Source: Flavipsychrobacter sp. (GTDB lineage Bacteria; Bacteroidota; Bacteroidia; Chitinophagales; Chitinophagaceae). From it: 64,000 nucleotides of DNA. A model generated the notes under the pieces. The model saw only the letters and a list, made by a program, of their open reading frames with translations. It ran no database searches and was not told where the DNA came from. A program made the translations under genes and the position numbers. The stretch is from NCBI GenBank assembly GCA_016786665.1, contig JAEUVZ010000076.1:24363-88362 (forward strand). The letters are read 5' to 3'. Each line of letters starts with the position of its first letter. The first letter of the stretch is position 1. Below, piece by piece: positions 24,911-33,734 of this stretch.

Positions 24911-27900
24911 ATGAAGCTATTTTCAGCCCTCTTAAGTATGCTGCTGCCCTTAGGTGCCGCAGCGCAAACGTACTGGCAACAAAAGGTGGATACCCGTATC
25001 AACGTGATACTGGACGACACCGCCCATACCCTTACCGGCGATGTGAGCATAGACTATACCAACAACTCCCCCGATACGCTCTATTACCTGTATATGCACC
25101 TGTGGCCCAACGGCTACGCCAGCGACCGCACCGCCTTTGCGGAGCAGATGGCCGAGAACGGCGAAACTGATTTCTACTTTTCCAAAGCCAAGCGCGGCAG
25201 CATATCCGATATTGCCTTTACGGTCAATGGCCGCTCCGTGGGTTATTATTCCGCCCGCAATATTCCTGATGTGGCCCGCATAGACTTACAGGAGCCACTG
25301 CCGCCCGGCGGCAAGCTGCAAATAGAGACCCCTTTCGTGGTGAAGATACCGGAGGTGACCTCGCGCCTGGGCCACAGCAAGCAGGCTTATTTTATATCGC
25401 AGTGGTTCCCTAAGCCCGCTGTATATGACCGCAAAGGCTGGCACCCTATGCCTTACCTGAACTACGGAGAATTCTTCAGCGAAATAGGCAGCTACGATGT
25501 GAAGATAACCCTGCCGAAGAACTACGTTGTTATGGCCACCGGCAATTGCCTGGATGAGTCGGAAAATACGTGGCTGGATGAACTGGCAGCTACTCCGTTC
25601 CCTTCCGATACCCTGTACAACAATACGTGGCCGGAAAGCAGCAGCGAACTGAAGACGCTCCACTTTCACGAGGATAATGTACACGACTTTGCGTGGTTTG
25701 CTGATAAGCGCTGGGTGGTGCGGAAAGATACCGCCGTGAACCCGGGAACAGGCACGGAAGTGATGTGCTACGCCGCATTTCTGCCTAAGTCGCAGGCATA
25801 CTGGTCTAAAGCGGCTTATTACCTGAAATATACCATCGATAGCTACGGAGGTGAAGTAGGGCCCTATCCCTACAAAACAATAAAAGCCATAGAAGGAGAT
25901 ATGCATGCCGGTGGCGGCATGGAGTACCCTACCGTTACCATTATAGACCGCGATGCCCGGTATATGCTGAAGACCGTCATTATACACGAGGCGGGGCACA
26001 ACTGGTTTTATGGCATACTGGCCACCAATGAGCGCGACCACGCGTGGATGGACGAGGGAATGAACACCCTGTATGAACAGAAAGCTACCGCCAACTACTG
26101 GAACTACGATACTAGTTGGAAGGCGGCGCGTGACTCACTGATGGCTAAGCGGCTGGCGGACGGGAAACCTGCGCTGAATACCACCAAAGCGGGTGATATG
26201 TACCGGAAGACCGGGGAGGAATCGCTACTGTACTACCATGAAACGGGCGTGCATACCGACCAGGCGCTGGAGCAGACATCGGCCAACTTCACTGAGCTGA
26301 ACTATGGTATAGATGTATATTATAAGACGGCGCTAATGCTTACCTGGCTGGAGCAATACATGGGGGCCGACAGCTTTAAGGCTGGTATGCAGGACTATTA
26401 CAACACCTGGAACCACAAGCACCCTTACCCGGAAGACTTCCGGGTGTGTATGGCCCGGCATACCAGCAAAGACATTGGCTGGTTCTTTGAGTCGGTGCTG
26501 CATACCGATAAGCGCGTAGACTATAAAATTGGGAAGGTAACCGGTGATGAAGTGCGGGTGAAGAACAATTCGGGTTTTGCGGCGCCTGCTTACGTGGTGG
26601 CCTACCAACGCGACAGTGCGATGGGCCGCATATGGTCGGAGCCGTTTGACGGGGTGACCACACTGCGCATACCTGACAGCCTGAAAGACTGGACCAGCCT
26701 GCGGGTAGGTATGTATGTGCCGGAAGGGAAGCGCCAGAACAGCGTGTACCACCGTTCCGGGTTGTTTCGCCGGGGAGCGCCCGCTTTGAAGCCTTTCTTT
26801 GGCTGGGGTTATGGCGAGAAGTATAAGACGTTCGTGCTGCCGTCGCTGGGCTTTAATAATTATGATGGGTTTAAGCTGGGCCTGGCGTTCCATAATCTTA
26901 CTGTTCCCGAAAACAGGTTCCGTTATGTGCTGAGCCCTATGTGGGGATTCCGTTCCAAAGCGCCCGTGGGTGCGGGTTCGGTAGGCTATAGCTGGTTTGG
27001 CGATGGACTCTTTAAAGAAATACTGGCGCAGGTAGATGTCAAGTCGTTCCATTACGATAACAGCTCACTCAATATTAGCGATCCGCTGAGTGCGCGCTAC
27101 ATAAAAGTAGCCCCTTCGCTCAGCTTCCGGCTGAACGAGCGCAACCTCCGCAGCCCGGTCACCCGTACCATTACGCTAAAGGGCTACAGCATACAGGAAG
27201 AACTCTTCAACTTTACCATGAACCCGGCGGACAGCCTTTTCCGGCCTTCGCTCTACAGCCAGCAGAACCTGTATGGGTTGCTGCGCTACCAGCACCGGAA
27301 CGACCGTACGTTCAATCCCTTCAGCTATGGTGCGGAGGGGCAGTTTAACGGGGATTTCGTGAAGCTCTCGGCCGAGGGAAAACTACGTATCGACTATTTT
27401 GTGAAAAACAAAGCGCTGCGCCTGCGCGCCTTTGCCGGAAAGTTCTTTGAACTGAACAATACCCCGGATATCAGCCGCTACTACCTGAACAGCACCTACA
27501 CCGGTGATAAAGACTACCTCTACGATGGCACCTATGTGGGCCGTACCGAACAGAGTGGGGTAGGCTCCCGGCAAGTGGCTATGATGGAAGGTGGCTTCAA
27601 AATACCCACACCGCTGTATGCATCGCAGTTAGGCCGCTCCGATAACTGGTTGTTTGCGGCTAACCTCTCTACCGATATCCCAAAAATACCGTTGGTACGC
27701 CTGTTCCTGGATGTGGGTACGTTCGCTAACGCCCAGAATCTGAACCCCAGCGGGCAGAAGCTACTCTACGATGCGGGTTTTGAAATAGCGCTGCCCTATG
27801 ATATTATATCTGTTTACTTCCCGGTGGTGATGAGCAAGGATTTTAACGACTATATGAAGAGTATGTATGGTAATAAAGTATTTGCCAACAGCATTACCTT

Positions 27901-27967
27901 CCGCATAGACCTGAACAAGGTAAACTGGATGAAAGCACGTGATGCACTAAAGGTACTGGGCCTGTAG
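24911..27967 (+). CDS. M1 family metallopeptidase (aminopeptidase N-like), secreted
   Basis: 1018 residues with a signal peptide (MKLFSALLSMLLPLGAAA). The M1 N-terminal saddle domain is followed by the GAMEN-equivalent GGGMEYPT exopeptidase loop. The full zinc site is H359-E360-x-x-H363 and E382 (HEAGHNWFYG ... DHAWMDEG). A long C-terminal half beyond ~640 is rich in beta strands with alternating aromatic residues and ends in a strand-like NKVNWMKARD region, which could be an outer-membrane barrel. It removes N-terminal residues from peptides. Its -7-like box ends four bases before the ATG. A terminator follows directly. Confidence 0.93.
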   Translation: MKLFSALLSMLLPLGAAAQTYWQQKVDTRINVILDDTAHTLTGDVSIDYTNNSPDTLYYLYMHLWPNGYASDRTAFAEQMAENGETDFYFSKAKRGSISDIAFTVNGRSVGYYSARNIPDVARIDLQEPLPPGGKLQIETPFVVKIPEVTSRLGHSKQAYFISQWFPKPAVYDRKGWHPMPYLNYGEFFSEIGSYDVKITLPKNYVVMATGNCLDESENTWLDELAATPFPSDTLYNNTWPESSSELKTLHFHEDNVHDFAWFADKRWVVRKDTAVNPGTGTEVMCYAAFLPKSQAYWSKAAYYLKYTIDSYGGEVGPYPYKTIKAIEGDMHAGGGMEYPTVTIIDRDARYMLKTVIIHEAGHNWFYGILATNERDHAWMDEGMNTLYEQKATANYWNYDTSWKAARDSLMAKRLADGKPALNTTKAGDMYRKTGEESLLYYHETGVHTDQALEQTSANFTELNYGIDVYYKTALMLTWLEQYMGADSFKAGMQDYYNTWNHKHPYPEDFRVCMARHTSKDIGWFFESVLHTDKRVDYKIGKVTGDEVRVKNNSGFAAPAYVVAYQRDSAMGRIWSEPFDGVTTLRIPDSLKDWTSLRVGMYVPEGKRQNSVYHRSGLFRRGAPALKPFFGWGYGEKYKTFVLPSLGFNNYDGFKLGLAFHNLTVPENRFRYVLSPMWGFRSKAPVGAGSVGYSWFGDGLFKEILAQVDVKSFHYDNSSLNISDPLSARYIKVAPSLSFRLNERNLRSPVTRTITLKGYSIQEELFNFTMNPADSLFRPSLYSQQNLYGLLRYQHRNDRTFNPFSYGAEGQFNGDFVKLSAEGKLRIDYFVKNKALRLRAFAGKFFELNNTPDISRYYLNSTYTGDKDYLYDGTYVGRTEQSGVGSRQVAMMEGGFKIPTPLYASQLGRSDNWLFAANLSTDIPKIPLVRLFLDVGTFANAQNLNPSGQKLLYDAGFEIALPYDIISVYFPVVMSKDFNDYMKSMYGNKVFANSITFRIDLNKVNWMKARDALKVLGL

Positions 27968-27976
27968 CCCGGCGAC

Positions 27977-28003
27977 GCCTCCCTGAATGGGGAGGCTTTT
28001 TTG
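27977..28003 (+). terminator. Rho-independent terminator of the M1 gene
   Basis: The stem GCCTCCC / GGGGAGGC with a short loop is followed by a run of six T, ten bases after the M1 stop codon. Confidence 0.8.
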
Positions 28004-28038
28004 TGTGGGGCAGGGTAGCGATGTTGCCGGCAGAACGG

Positions 28039-28070
28039 AAAGAGGCCATCCCGGTAAGGATGGCCTCTTT
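28039..28070. terminator. Hairpin terminator for rplS
   Basis: A perfect inverted repeat (AAAGAGGCCATCC / GGATGGCCTCTTT) lies 20 bases past the rplS stop on the minus strand. It can also back up the M1 terminator on the plus strand. Confidence 0.75.
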
Positions 28071-28089
28071 GTATAGGAAATGAATTAAA

Positions 28090-28455
28090 CTATGCTTTAG
28101 CAGCAACGTGTTTCTTCTCACGGATACGTGCAGATTTACCGCTACGCTCACGCTGATAGAACAGTTTAGCACGGCGAACACGTCCCTTCTTGTTCAGCAG
28201 GATAGAGTCGATGTTCGGAGAAAGGAGTGGGAACAGACGCTCAACACCCACGCCGTCAGATATCTTACGAACGGTGAATGTTTGAGTGGCTCCACGTCCC
28301 TGGCGCTTGATAACATCGCCCTTGAACGACTGGATACGCTCTTTAGTACCTTCTATAATTTTATAATTAACCGTGACATTATCACCGGCTTTGAACTTCG
28401 GAAATTCTTTCTTCCCTGTCAGTTGCTCGTGTACAAAGGCTACAGCGTTCTGCAT
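28090..28455 (-). CDS. rplS: 50S ribosomal protein L19
   Basis: 121 residues from the ATG at 28455. A TTG farther upstream lies within the promoter box and is rejected. L19 signatures are present: [51 protein letters not shown] and [18 protein letters not shown]. It sits at the 30S-50S interface. It is preceded on the same strand by trmD, the usual order, but also has its own strong promoter (28477-28510), so it can be expressed at a higher level than trmD and rimM. Confidence 0.98.
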   Translation of the reverse strand: MQNAVAFVHEQLTGKKEFPKFKAGDNVTVNYKIIEGTKERIQSFKGDVIKRQGRGATQTFTVRKISDGVGVERLFPLLSPNIDSILLNKKGRVRRAKLFYQRERSGKSARIREKKHVAAKA

Positions 28456-28476
28456 TTTACTATTATTTTGGGTCTG

Positions 28477-28510
28477 CAAAGGTAAGGAGTTAAATTCTTT
28501 ATAACAAAAA
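28477..28510 (-). promoter_or_regulatory. Strong Bacteroidota-type promoter for rplS
   Basis: On the minus strand TTTTTG (28505-28510), a 20-base AT-rich spacer, and TACCTTTG (28477-28484) match the TTTG / TAnnTTTG consensus almost perfectly. The ATG follows 21 bases later. It lies in the 43-base gap before trmD's stop. Confidence 0.7.
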
Positions 28511-28522
28511 ATTTATCCCCTA

Positions 28523-29221
28523 TTATTTCACTTTTACCTCATTTTCTCCATCCAGCAGTTCGGGGCGCCGTTCCGCGGTGCGTTTCAGCGACTCTTCGTG
28601 GCGCCATGCATCTATCAGCTTAGGGTCGCCGCAGAGCAGTACTTCGGGCACTTTCCAGCCCCGGAAGTCGGCCGGCCGGGTATATACCGGCGGGGCCAGC
28701 AACCCATCCTGGAAGGAGTCGAACAGGGCGGAAGTCTCATTGTTCAGTACCCCGGGTATCAGGCGGCCGATGGCGTCTACCACTACAGCAGCGGCCAGCT
28801 CACCACCGCTCAGTACGTAGTCGCCTATTGATATCTCCATGGTCACGAAGTGCTGCCGTATGCGTTCGTCTATCCCTTTGTAGTGCCCGCATATTATGAT
28901 GATATTTTCTTTAATAGAAAGGCGGTTGGCTGTTTTCTGCTCAAAACGAGGCCCGTCAGGGGTCATGTATATTATTTCGTCATATTTTCGGTCGGCCTGG
29001 AGTTTTTCTATCAATATGGCCAGCGGCTCGGGCATCATTACCATTCCTGCGCCCCCGCCAAACTGGTAGTCGTCTACCTGTCCTTGCTTATAAGGGGTGT
29101 AGTCGCGGAGGTTGTGCCGGTGTATTTCCAGTAAGCCTTTAGCCTGCGCCCGTTTCATTATAGAATGGCTGAAGGGGCTATCCAGCAACTCGGGCAATAC
29201 CGTAATTATATCTATTCGCAT
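28523..29221 (-). CDS. trmD: tRNA (guanine-N1)-methyltransferase
   Basis: 232 residues, standard for TrmD. It begins [21 protein letters not shown] and carries [17 protein letters not shown], the SAM-binding trefoil-knot region ([17 protein letters not shown] and [14 protein letters not shown]), and a C-terminal [17 protein letters not shown]. It methylates G37 next to the anticodon of several tRNAs to prevent frameshifting. It sits 61 bp downstream of rimM and 67 bp before rplS. Confidence 0.98.
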   Translation of the reverse strand: MRIDIITVLPELLDSPFSHSIMKRAQAKGLLEIHRHNLRDYTPYKQGQVDDYQFGGGAGMVMMPEPLAILIEKLQADRKYDEIIYMTPDGPRFEQKTANRLSIKENIIIICGHYKGIDERIRQHFVTMEISIGDYVLSGGELAAAVVVDAIGRLIPGVLNNETSALFDSFQDGLLAPPVYTRPADFRGWKVPEVLLCGDPKLIDAWRHEESLKRTAERRPELLDGENEVKVK

Positions 29222-29282
29222 TGTCAGTGGTTAACAGCCTCGCTGCGTGGTTCAGCACGGCAGCCAGGGCTCTTATGGGTAA

Positions 29283-29792
29283 TTATTTAGTGTACACTTC
29301 CAGCAGGCCCTCCGGCAGATTCACCGCTATTTTCTTTTTTTTCAGGTCTATCCCTTCTATGGTTTGCTCTATCAGTGGTATCAGCACTTCGGCATCTTTG
29401 TAGGTCAGTTGCGCCAGCCATTGGTTAGCGGTGAGCATTACGTCGTCAATCTTACCCAGTTTGCCGTGTTTGCGGTCGGTTACTTCAAAGCCTATCCATA
29501 GCAGTGGCGAGTCGGATGCGGTGTGCTCCAGCAGGTTTTCCTGGGCGTACACCTGCTTGCCTACCAGTTTTTTTGCCTGTTCTACCTGGGTTACTTCTTC
29601 CAGGTTCACGATGTATTCCTCATCGTTGGCCGCCCGGAACTGCTCCGTAAAGTAGGGTATATAGCTGCCTTTGTTCAGTTCTATGAACAAGGGCATTTCT
29701 TTTTTCAGCCAGTCGGAGTGGCCTACAATATGTGTGAGTATTACCGCGCCCTGCAGGCCATGTGCGGCTACTATTTTGCCTATCCGTATCAT
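29283..29792 (-). CDS. rimM: 16S rRNA processing protein RimM
   Basis: 169 residues. The two-barrel RimM layout is visible: MIRIGKIVAAHGLQGAVIL opens the first domain, and the PRC-type second domain shows LLWIGFEVTDRKHGKLGKI and VLIPLIEQTIEGIDLKKKKI. RimM helps mature the 30S head. In most bacteria rpsP (S16) is directly upstream; here a T9SS-sorted protein occupies that place, with its stop touching the rimM start. Confidence 0.96.
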   Translation of the reverse strand: MIRIGKIVAAHGLQGAVILTHIVGHSDWLKKEMPLFIELNKGSYIPYFTEQFRAANDEEYIVNLEEVTQVEQAKKLVGKQVYAQENLLEHTASDSPLLWIGFEVTDRKHGKLGKIDDVMLTANQWLAQLTYKDAEVLIPLIEQTIEGIDLKKKKIAVNLPEGLLEVYTK

Positions 29793-30737
29793 TTATTCCA
29801 GTACCAGCTTTCCTTTTGCGGCAATACCGTCTTTGCCTTGTACGGTGTAAAAGTACACTCCGTTCGCCAGTTGTTCACGGTTTACACGTGTGTTGGTTGT
29901 GGTTACCGGCTGGCGCAGGGCTATTTGCCCCAGGGTGTTGACCAGCACCAGCTCCATGCCGGGCGTTACCTGGGCTACGTGCAGTGTAGCCTCCTGTTGC
30001 GCGGGGTTGGGATACAGGTACACATTGGTTTGCTGCTGCCCGGCATTAGCTACCGATACCGGTAACATCCGCAGTATGGTCATTTGCTGGCTGGCGTTGT
30101 CGTAGTGCGCCACCGGCAGCAGGCGGTCGGTAGTGTACCAGGTGTAGCTGGTATTCACTATCCAACTGGCGCCTACCAGGAAGCTATCCACTGTTTTTAT
30201 CCGTGCTACGTTCTGGTAGGTGTAGAAGTAGGTCTTCAGTTCGCCATAGCCATCGTAGTAGCGGCGCACGGTGCCATTGGCTACCGTTCCCTGCCAGGTA
30301 TCTACCAGGCTATCGCCAAAAGCCATTGGAAAATTGAATAGCTTCTTGCTGTTGGAGGTGTAGTTGTTCCCATTAATGGCGCCCATGTTTTCGCCCATTA
30401 TCATTACTTCCGTTCCCAGGTTCATATAGTAGTTGTAAATCGTATCGCCTCCTATTCGCTTCCGGGCTACCAGGTTGGATGTGGGGAAGTCTACTTCAAA
30501 TTCCGTATTGGCGATGCTCATGTATTCCAGGTCGCCCAGCAGGTTGAACGAAGACTGCCAGGAGAAATCCCAGGAGGCATTGGCGCCGCCACCGCCCGCG
30601 GTGGTGATATTGGTACCCAGCCACATAGTGGTATGATAACCCCAGGTGGGCATAAGGTTAGAAATAACAGGCTGTGCGCCTGCGCGGTTTGTGATGAGTA
30701 ATAGGGCGAGGAGGATAGTTTTTACCGGTATGCGCAT
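29793..30737 (-). CDS. T9SS-sorted secreted protein of unknown function
   Basis: 314 residues from the ATG at 30737, which gives a signal peptide (MRIPVKTILLALLLITNRAGA). The upstream in-frame extension is Arg-rich and is rejected. The body has no recognised domain; it shows strands with WDFSWQSSFNLLGDLEY and a tandem of YYDGYGELKTYFYTY-like segments. The last ~75 residues form a type A sorting domain (YLYPNPAQQEATLHV, LVNTLGQIALRQ, LANGVYFYTVQGKDG). The stop codon is immediately followed by the rimM start, so the pair is probably co-transcribed, which is odd for a secreted protein. Confidence 0.8.
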   Translation of the reverse strand: MRIPVKTILLALLLITNRAGAQPVISNLMPTWGYHTTMWLGTNITTAGGGGANASWDFSWQSSFNLLGDLEYMSIANTEFEVDFPTSNLVARKRIGGDTIYNYYMNLGTEVMIMGENMGAINGNNYTSNSKKLFNFPMAFGDSLVDTWQGTVANGTVRRYYDGYGELKTYFYTYQNVARIKTVDSFLVGASWIVNTSYTWYTTDRLLPVAHYDNASQQMTILRMLPVSVANAGQQQTNVYLYPNPAQQEATLHVAQVTPGMELVLVNTLGQIALRQPVTTTNTRVNREQLANGVYFYTVQGKDGIAAKGKLVLE

Positions 30738-30877
30738 AAAATATTTATTTCCTGTTAATAATAGTCTTCGTCTTCTTAGCAAAGGTCGCATTCTTTGCAG
30801 AATGTTTGAAAAAATTGACGTTAATATCACCGTCAAATGCACAAAAAACTTAACTTCACGTGACTAAATTGCCAATT

Positions 30878-31192
30878 ATGAAACAAATAGCAACAATTAT
30901 CGCTTTCCTGGCTTTTGGATTTTCTGCTTCGGCGCAGTCAGCCAACGGACGCACGGCCGATATGGCTACCATGAAGGACGGTAAGGTAATACTGACCAAT
31001 GCAGGCACCATGAGCGAACTGAAAAAGGATTTCACATCCGCCAACGGAACGATCTTTAAGCCCGATGGTTCTGTGATACTGAATACAGGCGTTGCCGACA
31101 AACTGAAAGAAGGCCAATCGATGACGCTGGACGGACGTAAGATAGAAGTGGCGCCTACAGTGGAGATGCCCGCGTCGCCTATTAAGAAGTAA
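30878..31192 (+). CDS. Small secreted DUF6799-like protein
   Basis: 104 residues from the ATG at 30878; the GTG at 30860 would add six residues before the signal peptide. The signal (MKQIATIIAFLAFGFSASA) is followed by two similar segments, MATMKDGKVILTNAGTMSEL and NGTIFKPDGSVILNTGVAD, then GQSMTLDGRKI. This repeat of M-x-D-G-K-V / G-x-x-x-x-P-D-G-x-V fits DUF6799. Function unknown, probably periplasmic. It has its own terminator. Confidence 0.65.
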   Translation: MKQIATIIAFLAFGFSASAQSANGRTADMATMKDGKVILTNAGTMSELKKDFTSANGTIFKPDGSVILNTGVADKLKEGQSMTLDGRKIEVAPTVEMPASPIKK

Positions 31193-31218
31193 TTAAATTG
31201 TACTGACCATACAGAACG

Positions 31219-31247
31219 ATCCATCGCCGGTGCGATGGATTTTTTTA
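31219..31247 (+). terminator. Rho-independent terminator
   Basis: The stem ATCCATCG / CGATGGAT with a 6-base loop and a run of seven T follows the DUF6799-like gene. Its T tract reaches the stop codon of the convergent lipoprotein gene. Confidence 0.8.
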
Positions 31248-31739
31248 TGGGTCTATGCCGTTGAATTCGCCTTCGGTTATCTCGATACGGTCAGAGCTGT
31301 CGGTGTTCCGCATCAGCCAGCCGGAGAAGGTACCTTTTACATATTGCTTTCCGGCAATAGTGCGGATGCCGGAAATAACCACTGTGGCGGGTGCGCTATT
31401 GGTATCCACCACATACGTCTTAGCGGAGTTCCAGAACTGTATGGCGCCAACTGAGTTGCTGGGAACGCTGTAGGTGCCCGGTCCGTCTATTTCTTTGGCC
31501 GTAGCCATCTGGAAAAATTCCGTACCATCCAGGTTGCCGGTGAGTGCTACCTGGTTTTTTTGTCCTTCGGTGCTTACTACCAGGGCGCTGGTGTTTTTGT
31601 TTGCGAACCACTTGAGGCCGTTCACCTTCATGCTTACGGAAGCTACGGGGGCTACTTCAGGGGTTGGGTCGTCCGTTTTATCTTTTTCGCACGACACGAA
31701 GAGAATTGATATGAAAATTGTGAGTAAGCGTAGTTTCAT
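31245..31739 (-). CDS. Putative DUF6252-type lipoprotein
   Basis: 164 residues with a lipoprotein signal (MKLRLLTIFISILFVSC, lipid on Cys17). The beta-rich body starts with a VNGLKWFANKN segment and ends KGTFSGWLMRN and IEITEGEFNGI. These match the entry (V-N-G-x-x-W) and exit (V-x-G-T-F-x-F ... I-T-x-G-x-F) strands of DUF6252 lipoproteins. Function unknown. It is followed upstream on the same strand by an acyl-CoA-binding protein gene 23 bp away. Confidence 0.6.
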   Translation of the reverse strand: MKLRLLTIFISILFVSCEKDKTDDPTPEVAPVASVSMKVNGLKWFANKNTSALVVSTEGQKNQVALTGNLDGTEFFQMATAKEIDGPGTYSVPSNSVGAIQFWNSAKTYVVDTNSAPATVVISGIRTIAGKQYVKGTFSGWLMRNTDSSDRIEITEGEFNGIDP

Positions 31740-31762
31740 GCTTTTCTTTCTTTTAGATAAAA

Positions 31763-32023
31763 TTAAGCATTTTTAAGCCGCGCCACCAAAGCAATATATT
31801 CATTCCTGCTGTCGTCCTGGCTTTTACCTTTCAGCGCCGCCCAAGCCTGGTATTTGGCACGCCCTACAAAATCGAAGGGGTTCGAGGGTTCTTCAATATT
31901 TACATCGCCTTCGGTAGCTTGTTTGTATAGCGAGTAGAGCTGCAGCAAAATTTCATTTGATGGTTTTTCTGCCAGCGCCTTACTGTCGGCTACCGCCTGT
32001 TCAAATTGTTCGTGTAGTGACAT
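31763..32023 (-). CDS. Acyl-CoA-binding protein
   Basis: 86 residues, exactly the size of a stand-alone ACBP. The four-helix signature is complete: LYSLYKQATEGDVN, FDFVGRAKYQAWAALKGKS, then EYIALVARL. The ligand-contacting Tyr and Lys residues in YKQAT and K-x-x-x-W are kept. It binds long-chain acyl-CoA in the cytoplasm. Such proteins are mainly eukaryotic and only scattered in bacteria. It sits between a lipoprotein and an outer-membrane barrel gene, with no lipid-metabolism neighbours. Confidence 0.92.
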   Translation of the reverse strand: MSLHEQFEQAVADSKALAEKPSNEILLQLYSLYKQATEGDVNIEEPSNPFDFVGRAKYQAWAALKGKSQDDSRNEYIALVARLKNA

Positions 32024-32059
32024 CGTGTATTATTGAACCATTAAAATAAGCAAAAAAGC

Positions 32060-32773
32060 CTACTTTTTCCGGAACAATTCCCTGTTTAGCATACAGTGCA
32101 GCGACATGTAGAAAAACGGCACTATCGCGTAACCAGTTAGCGCCGACTCTGTAATGTACTGGTTGCCTGTAGCGTCCGTTACATCCAGGAAGTAATTATT
32201 GCGGTTGGTGGCAAAGTACCAGCATTGCACATTTACCCCGGCGCTGATGTATATGAGTTGTTCCTGGTCGTGGCCCACTACGTATTCAAATCCTACGTTC
32301 ACCGCCGGGTAGCGCTTATCGAAGTTGGCCAGCGAATCTATGCGGGCCCGCAGCAGGTGCCCGTCTTTGCCGCTCACGTCCAGGCCTTTATTTTGCAGGG
32401 CCACCGCACCTATGCCCGAGTATATGTACAGCTGGCTGTAGTCGGCATAGTGAAACACCAGGTTGCCGCTCAGCATCAGGTTCTGGTAGTTTAGCTCGGC
32501 AAACGCTACATTCCTGCCTAGCTGTTTCAGCGGCAGTTTGGTACGGCCGAACGCGAAATGCAGGGTAGGGAAGAACTGTGTTTGTTCCGGCTTGTAGCTT
32601 ACGCCGAGGCGCACACCCGGTGTTAGTTGGTTATACAGCAGGCGGCTATTGTATTCGTTGGTCAGGAATGGATAGCCCAATTCCAGGTTGGCCGATACTT
32701 CCATCTGTGCCTTTACCGGTGTGGAAAGGAGCAGCGTGGCCGCCATTACCCATGTGTGTGTGCTGAACTTCAC
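32060..32773 (-). CDS. Outer-membrane beta-barrel protein (unknown)
   Basis: 237 residues from a GTG at 32773, which gives a signal peptide (MKFSTHTWVMAATLLLSTPVKA); the ATG nine codons later would be too short. The rest shows alternating strands (LGYPFLTNEYNSRLLY, PGVRLGVSYKP, LYIYSGIGAVAL, NVGFEYVVG, FFYMSLHCML), as in 8-10-strand barrels. It ends near a positively charged LFRKK. Function unknown. Confidence 0.55.
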   Translation of the reverse strand: MKFSTHTWVMAATLLLSTPVKAQMEVSANLELGYPFLTNEYNSRLLYNQLTPGVRLGVSYKPEQTQFFPTLHFAFGRTKLPLKQLGRNVAFAELNYQNLMLSGNLVFHYADYSQLYIYSGIGAVALQNKGLDVSGKDGHLLRARIDSLANFDKRYPAVNVGFEYVVGHDQEQLIYISAGVNVQCWYFATNRNNYFLDVTDATGNQYITESALTGYAIVPFFYMSLHCMLNRELFRKK

Positions 32774-32792
32774 TTATCGTTACAACGGGGAA

Positions 32793-33584
32793 TTACAACT
32801 CCTTATTTTGTTCCTCTGCCTTTCCACGGGTATGTAGCGATACATATTCTCTCTTTTTGCGGAAGCGGATATTCAGCAGCTCCACCATCAGCGAGAATGC
32901 CAGGCACGAATAGATAATACTCTTACTTATTTCCTGGTGTATACCATCGGCCACCAGCACCACACCTATTACTACCAGGAAACTGAGGGCCAGCATCTGC
33001 AGGGTAGGCTGTGCATTGATGACACGGGTAATGCGCCCCGCGAAGAGCATCATGACCACGATAGAGACAATGACGGCAATGATCATGGTGACTACGTTTT
33101 CCACCAGTCCGATAGCGGTTAAGATGGAATCGAATGAGAATACCGCATCTATGAGCACTATCTGCATCACCGCCGCGGAGAAGCTGTTGGCTTTTGGTTT
33201 GGCACTACTATGCGGGTCGTCTTTTTGCAGCTTGTAGTGTATCTCCAGGGTGCTCTTTACTATCAGGAAGAGCCCGCCCGCTATCAGTATCAGGTCTTTG
33301 ATACTGAGCCCTATGGCCGCCGACTTCAATACTTTGATGGCGGGTATAAACACCAGCGGTTCTTTCAGGCTGATGATCCAGTTGATGGTGAGCAGCAGCC
33401 CTACCCGGAACAACATGGCCATGAGCAGGCCGGTATTGCGGGCTTTTTTCTGTTCTTTCTCCGGTAGCTTGCCAGCCACTATGGAGATGAAGATAATATT
33501 ATCTACCCCCAGAATGATCTCGAGGAACGTAAGTGTCAGCAGGCTGACCCATACCGACGGTTCTGTAAAATCAGGAAATATCAT
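32793..33584 (-). CDS. TerC family integral membrane protein
   Basis: 263 residues with about seven membrane segments. TerC signatures are clear: TFLEIILGVDNIIFISIVAGKL with Glu/Asp-Asn in the first helix, IVLIDAVFSFDSILTAIGL with the Asp pair, and HQEISKSIIYSCLAFSLMVE. The acidic residues in helices probably bind metal; relatives act in Mn export and in membrane-protein metalation, or in tellurite resistance. Only 19 bp separates it from the barrel gene on the same strand, so the two may be co-transcribed. Confidence 0.92.
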   Translation of the reverse strand: MIFPDFTEPSVWVSLLTLTFLEIILGVDNIIFISIVAGKLPEKEQKKARNTGLLMAMLFRVGLLLTINWIISLKEPLVFIPAIKVLKSAAIGLSIKDLILIAGGLFLIVKSTLEIHYKLQKDDPHSSAKPKANSFSAAVMQIVLIDAVFSFDSILTAIGLVENVVTMIIAVIVSIVVMMLFAGRITRVINAQPTLQMLALSFLVVIGVVLVADGIHQEISKSIIYSCLAFSLMVELLNIRFRKKREYVSLHTRGKAEEQNKEL

Positions 33585-33734
33585 AGATGAGCTTGTTGTG
33601 GCGAATATCGTATTTTAATTGCTTCTGATAACGCATACCAATATCATACCTTTGAACCGGCGATGGGAAAAGGAATTGGAGCAGCATACTATTCGCCTTA
33701 TCGCCTGCGTTGTAGCAGATTAAATATCCACATC

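Noticed and set aside
28108..28485. 125-codon plus-strand open frame
   Set aside because: Exactly opposite rplS, a certain ribosomal protein gene.
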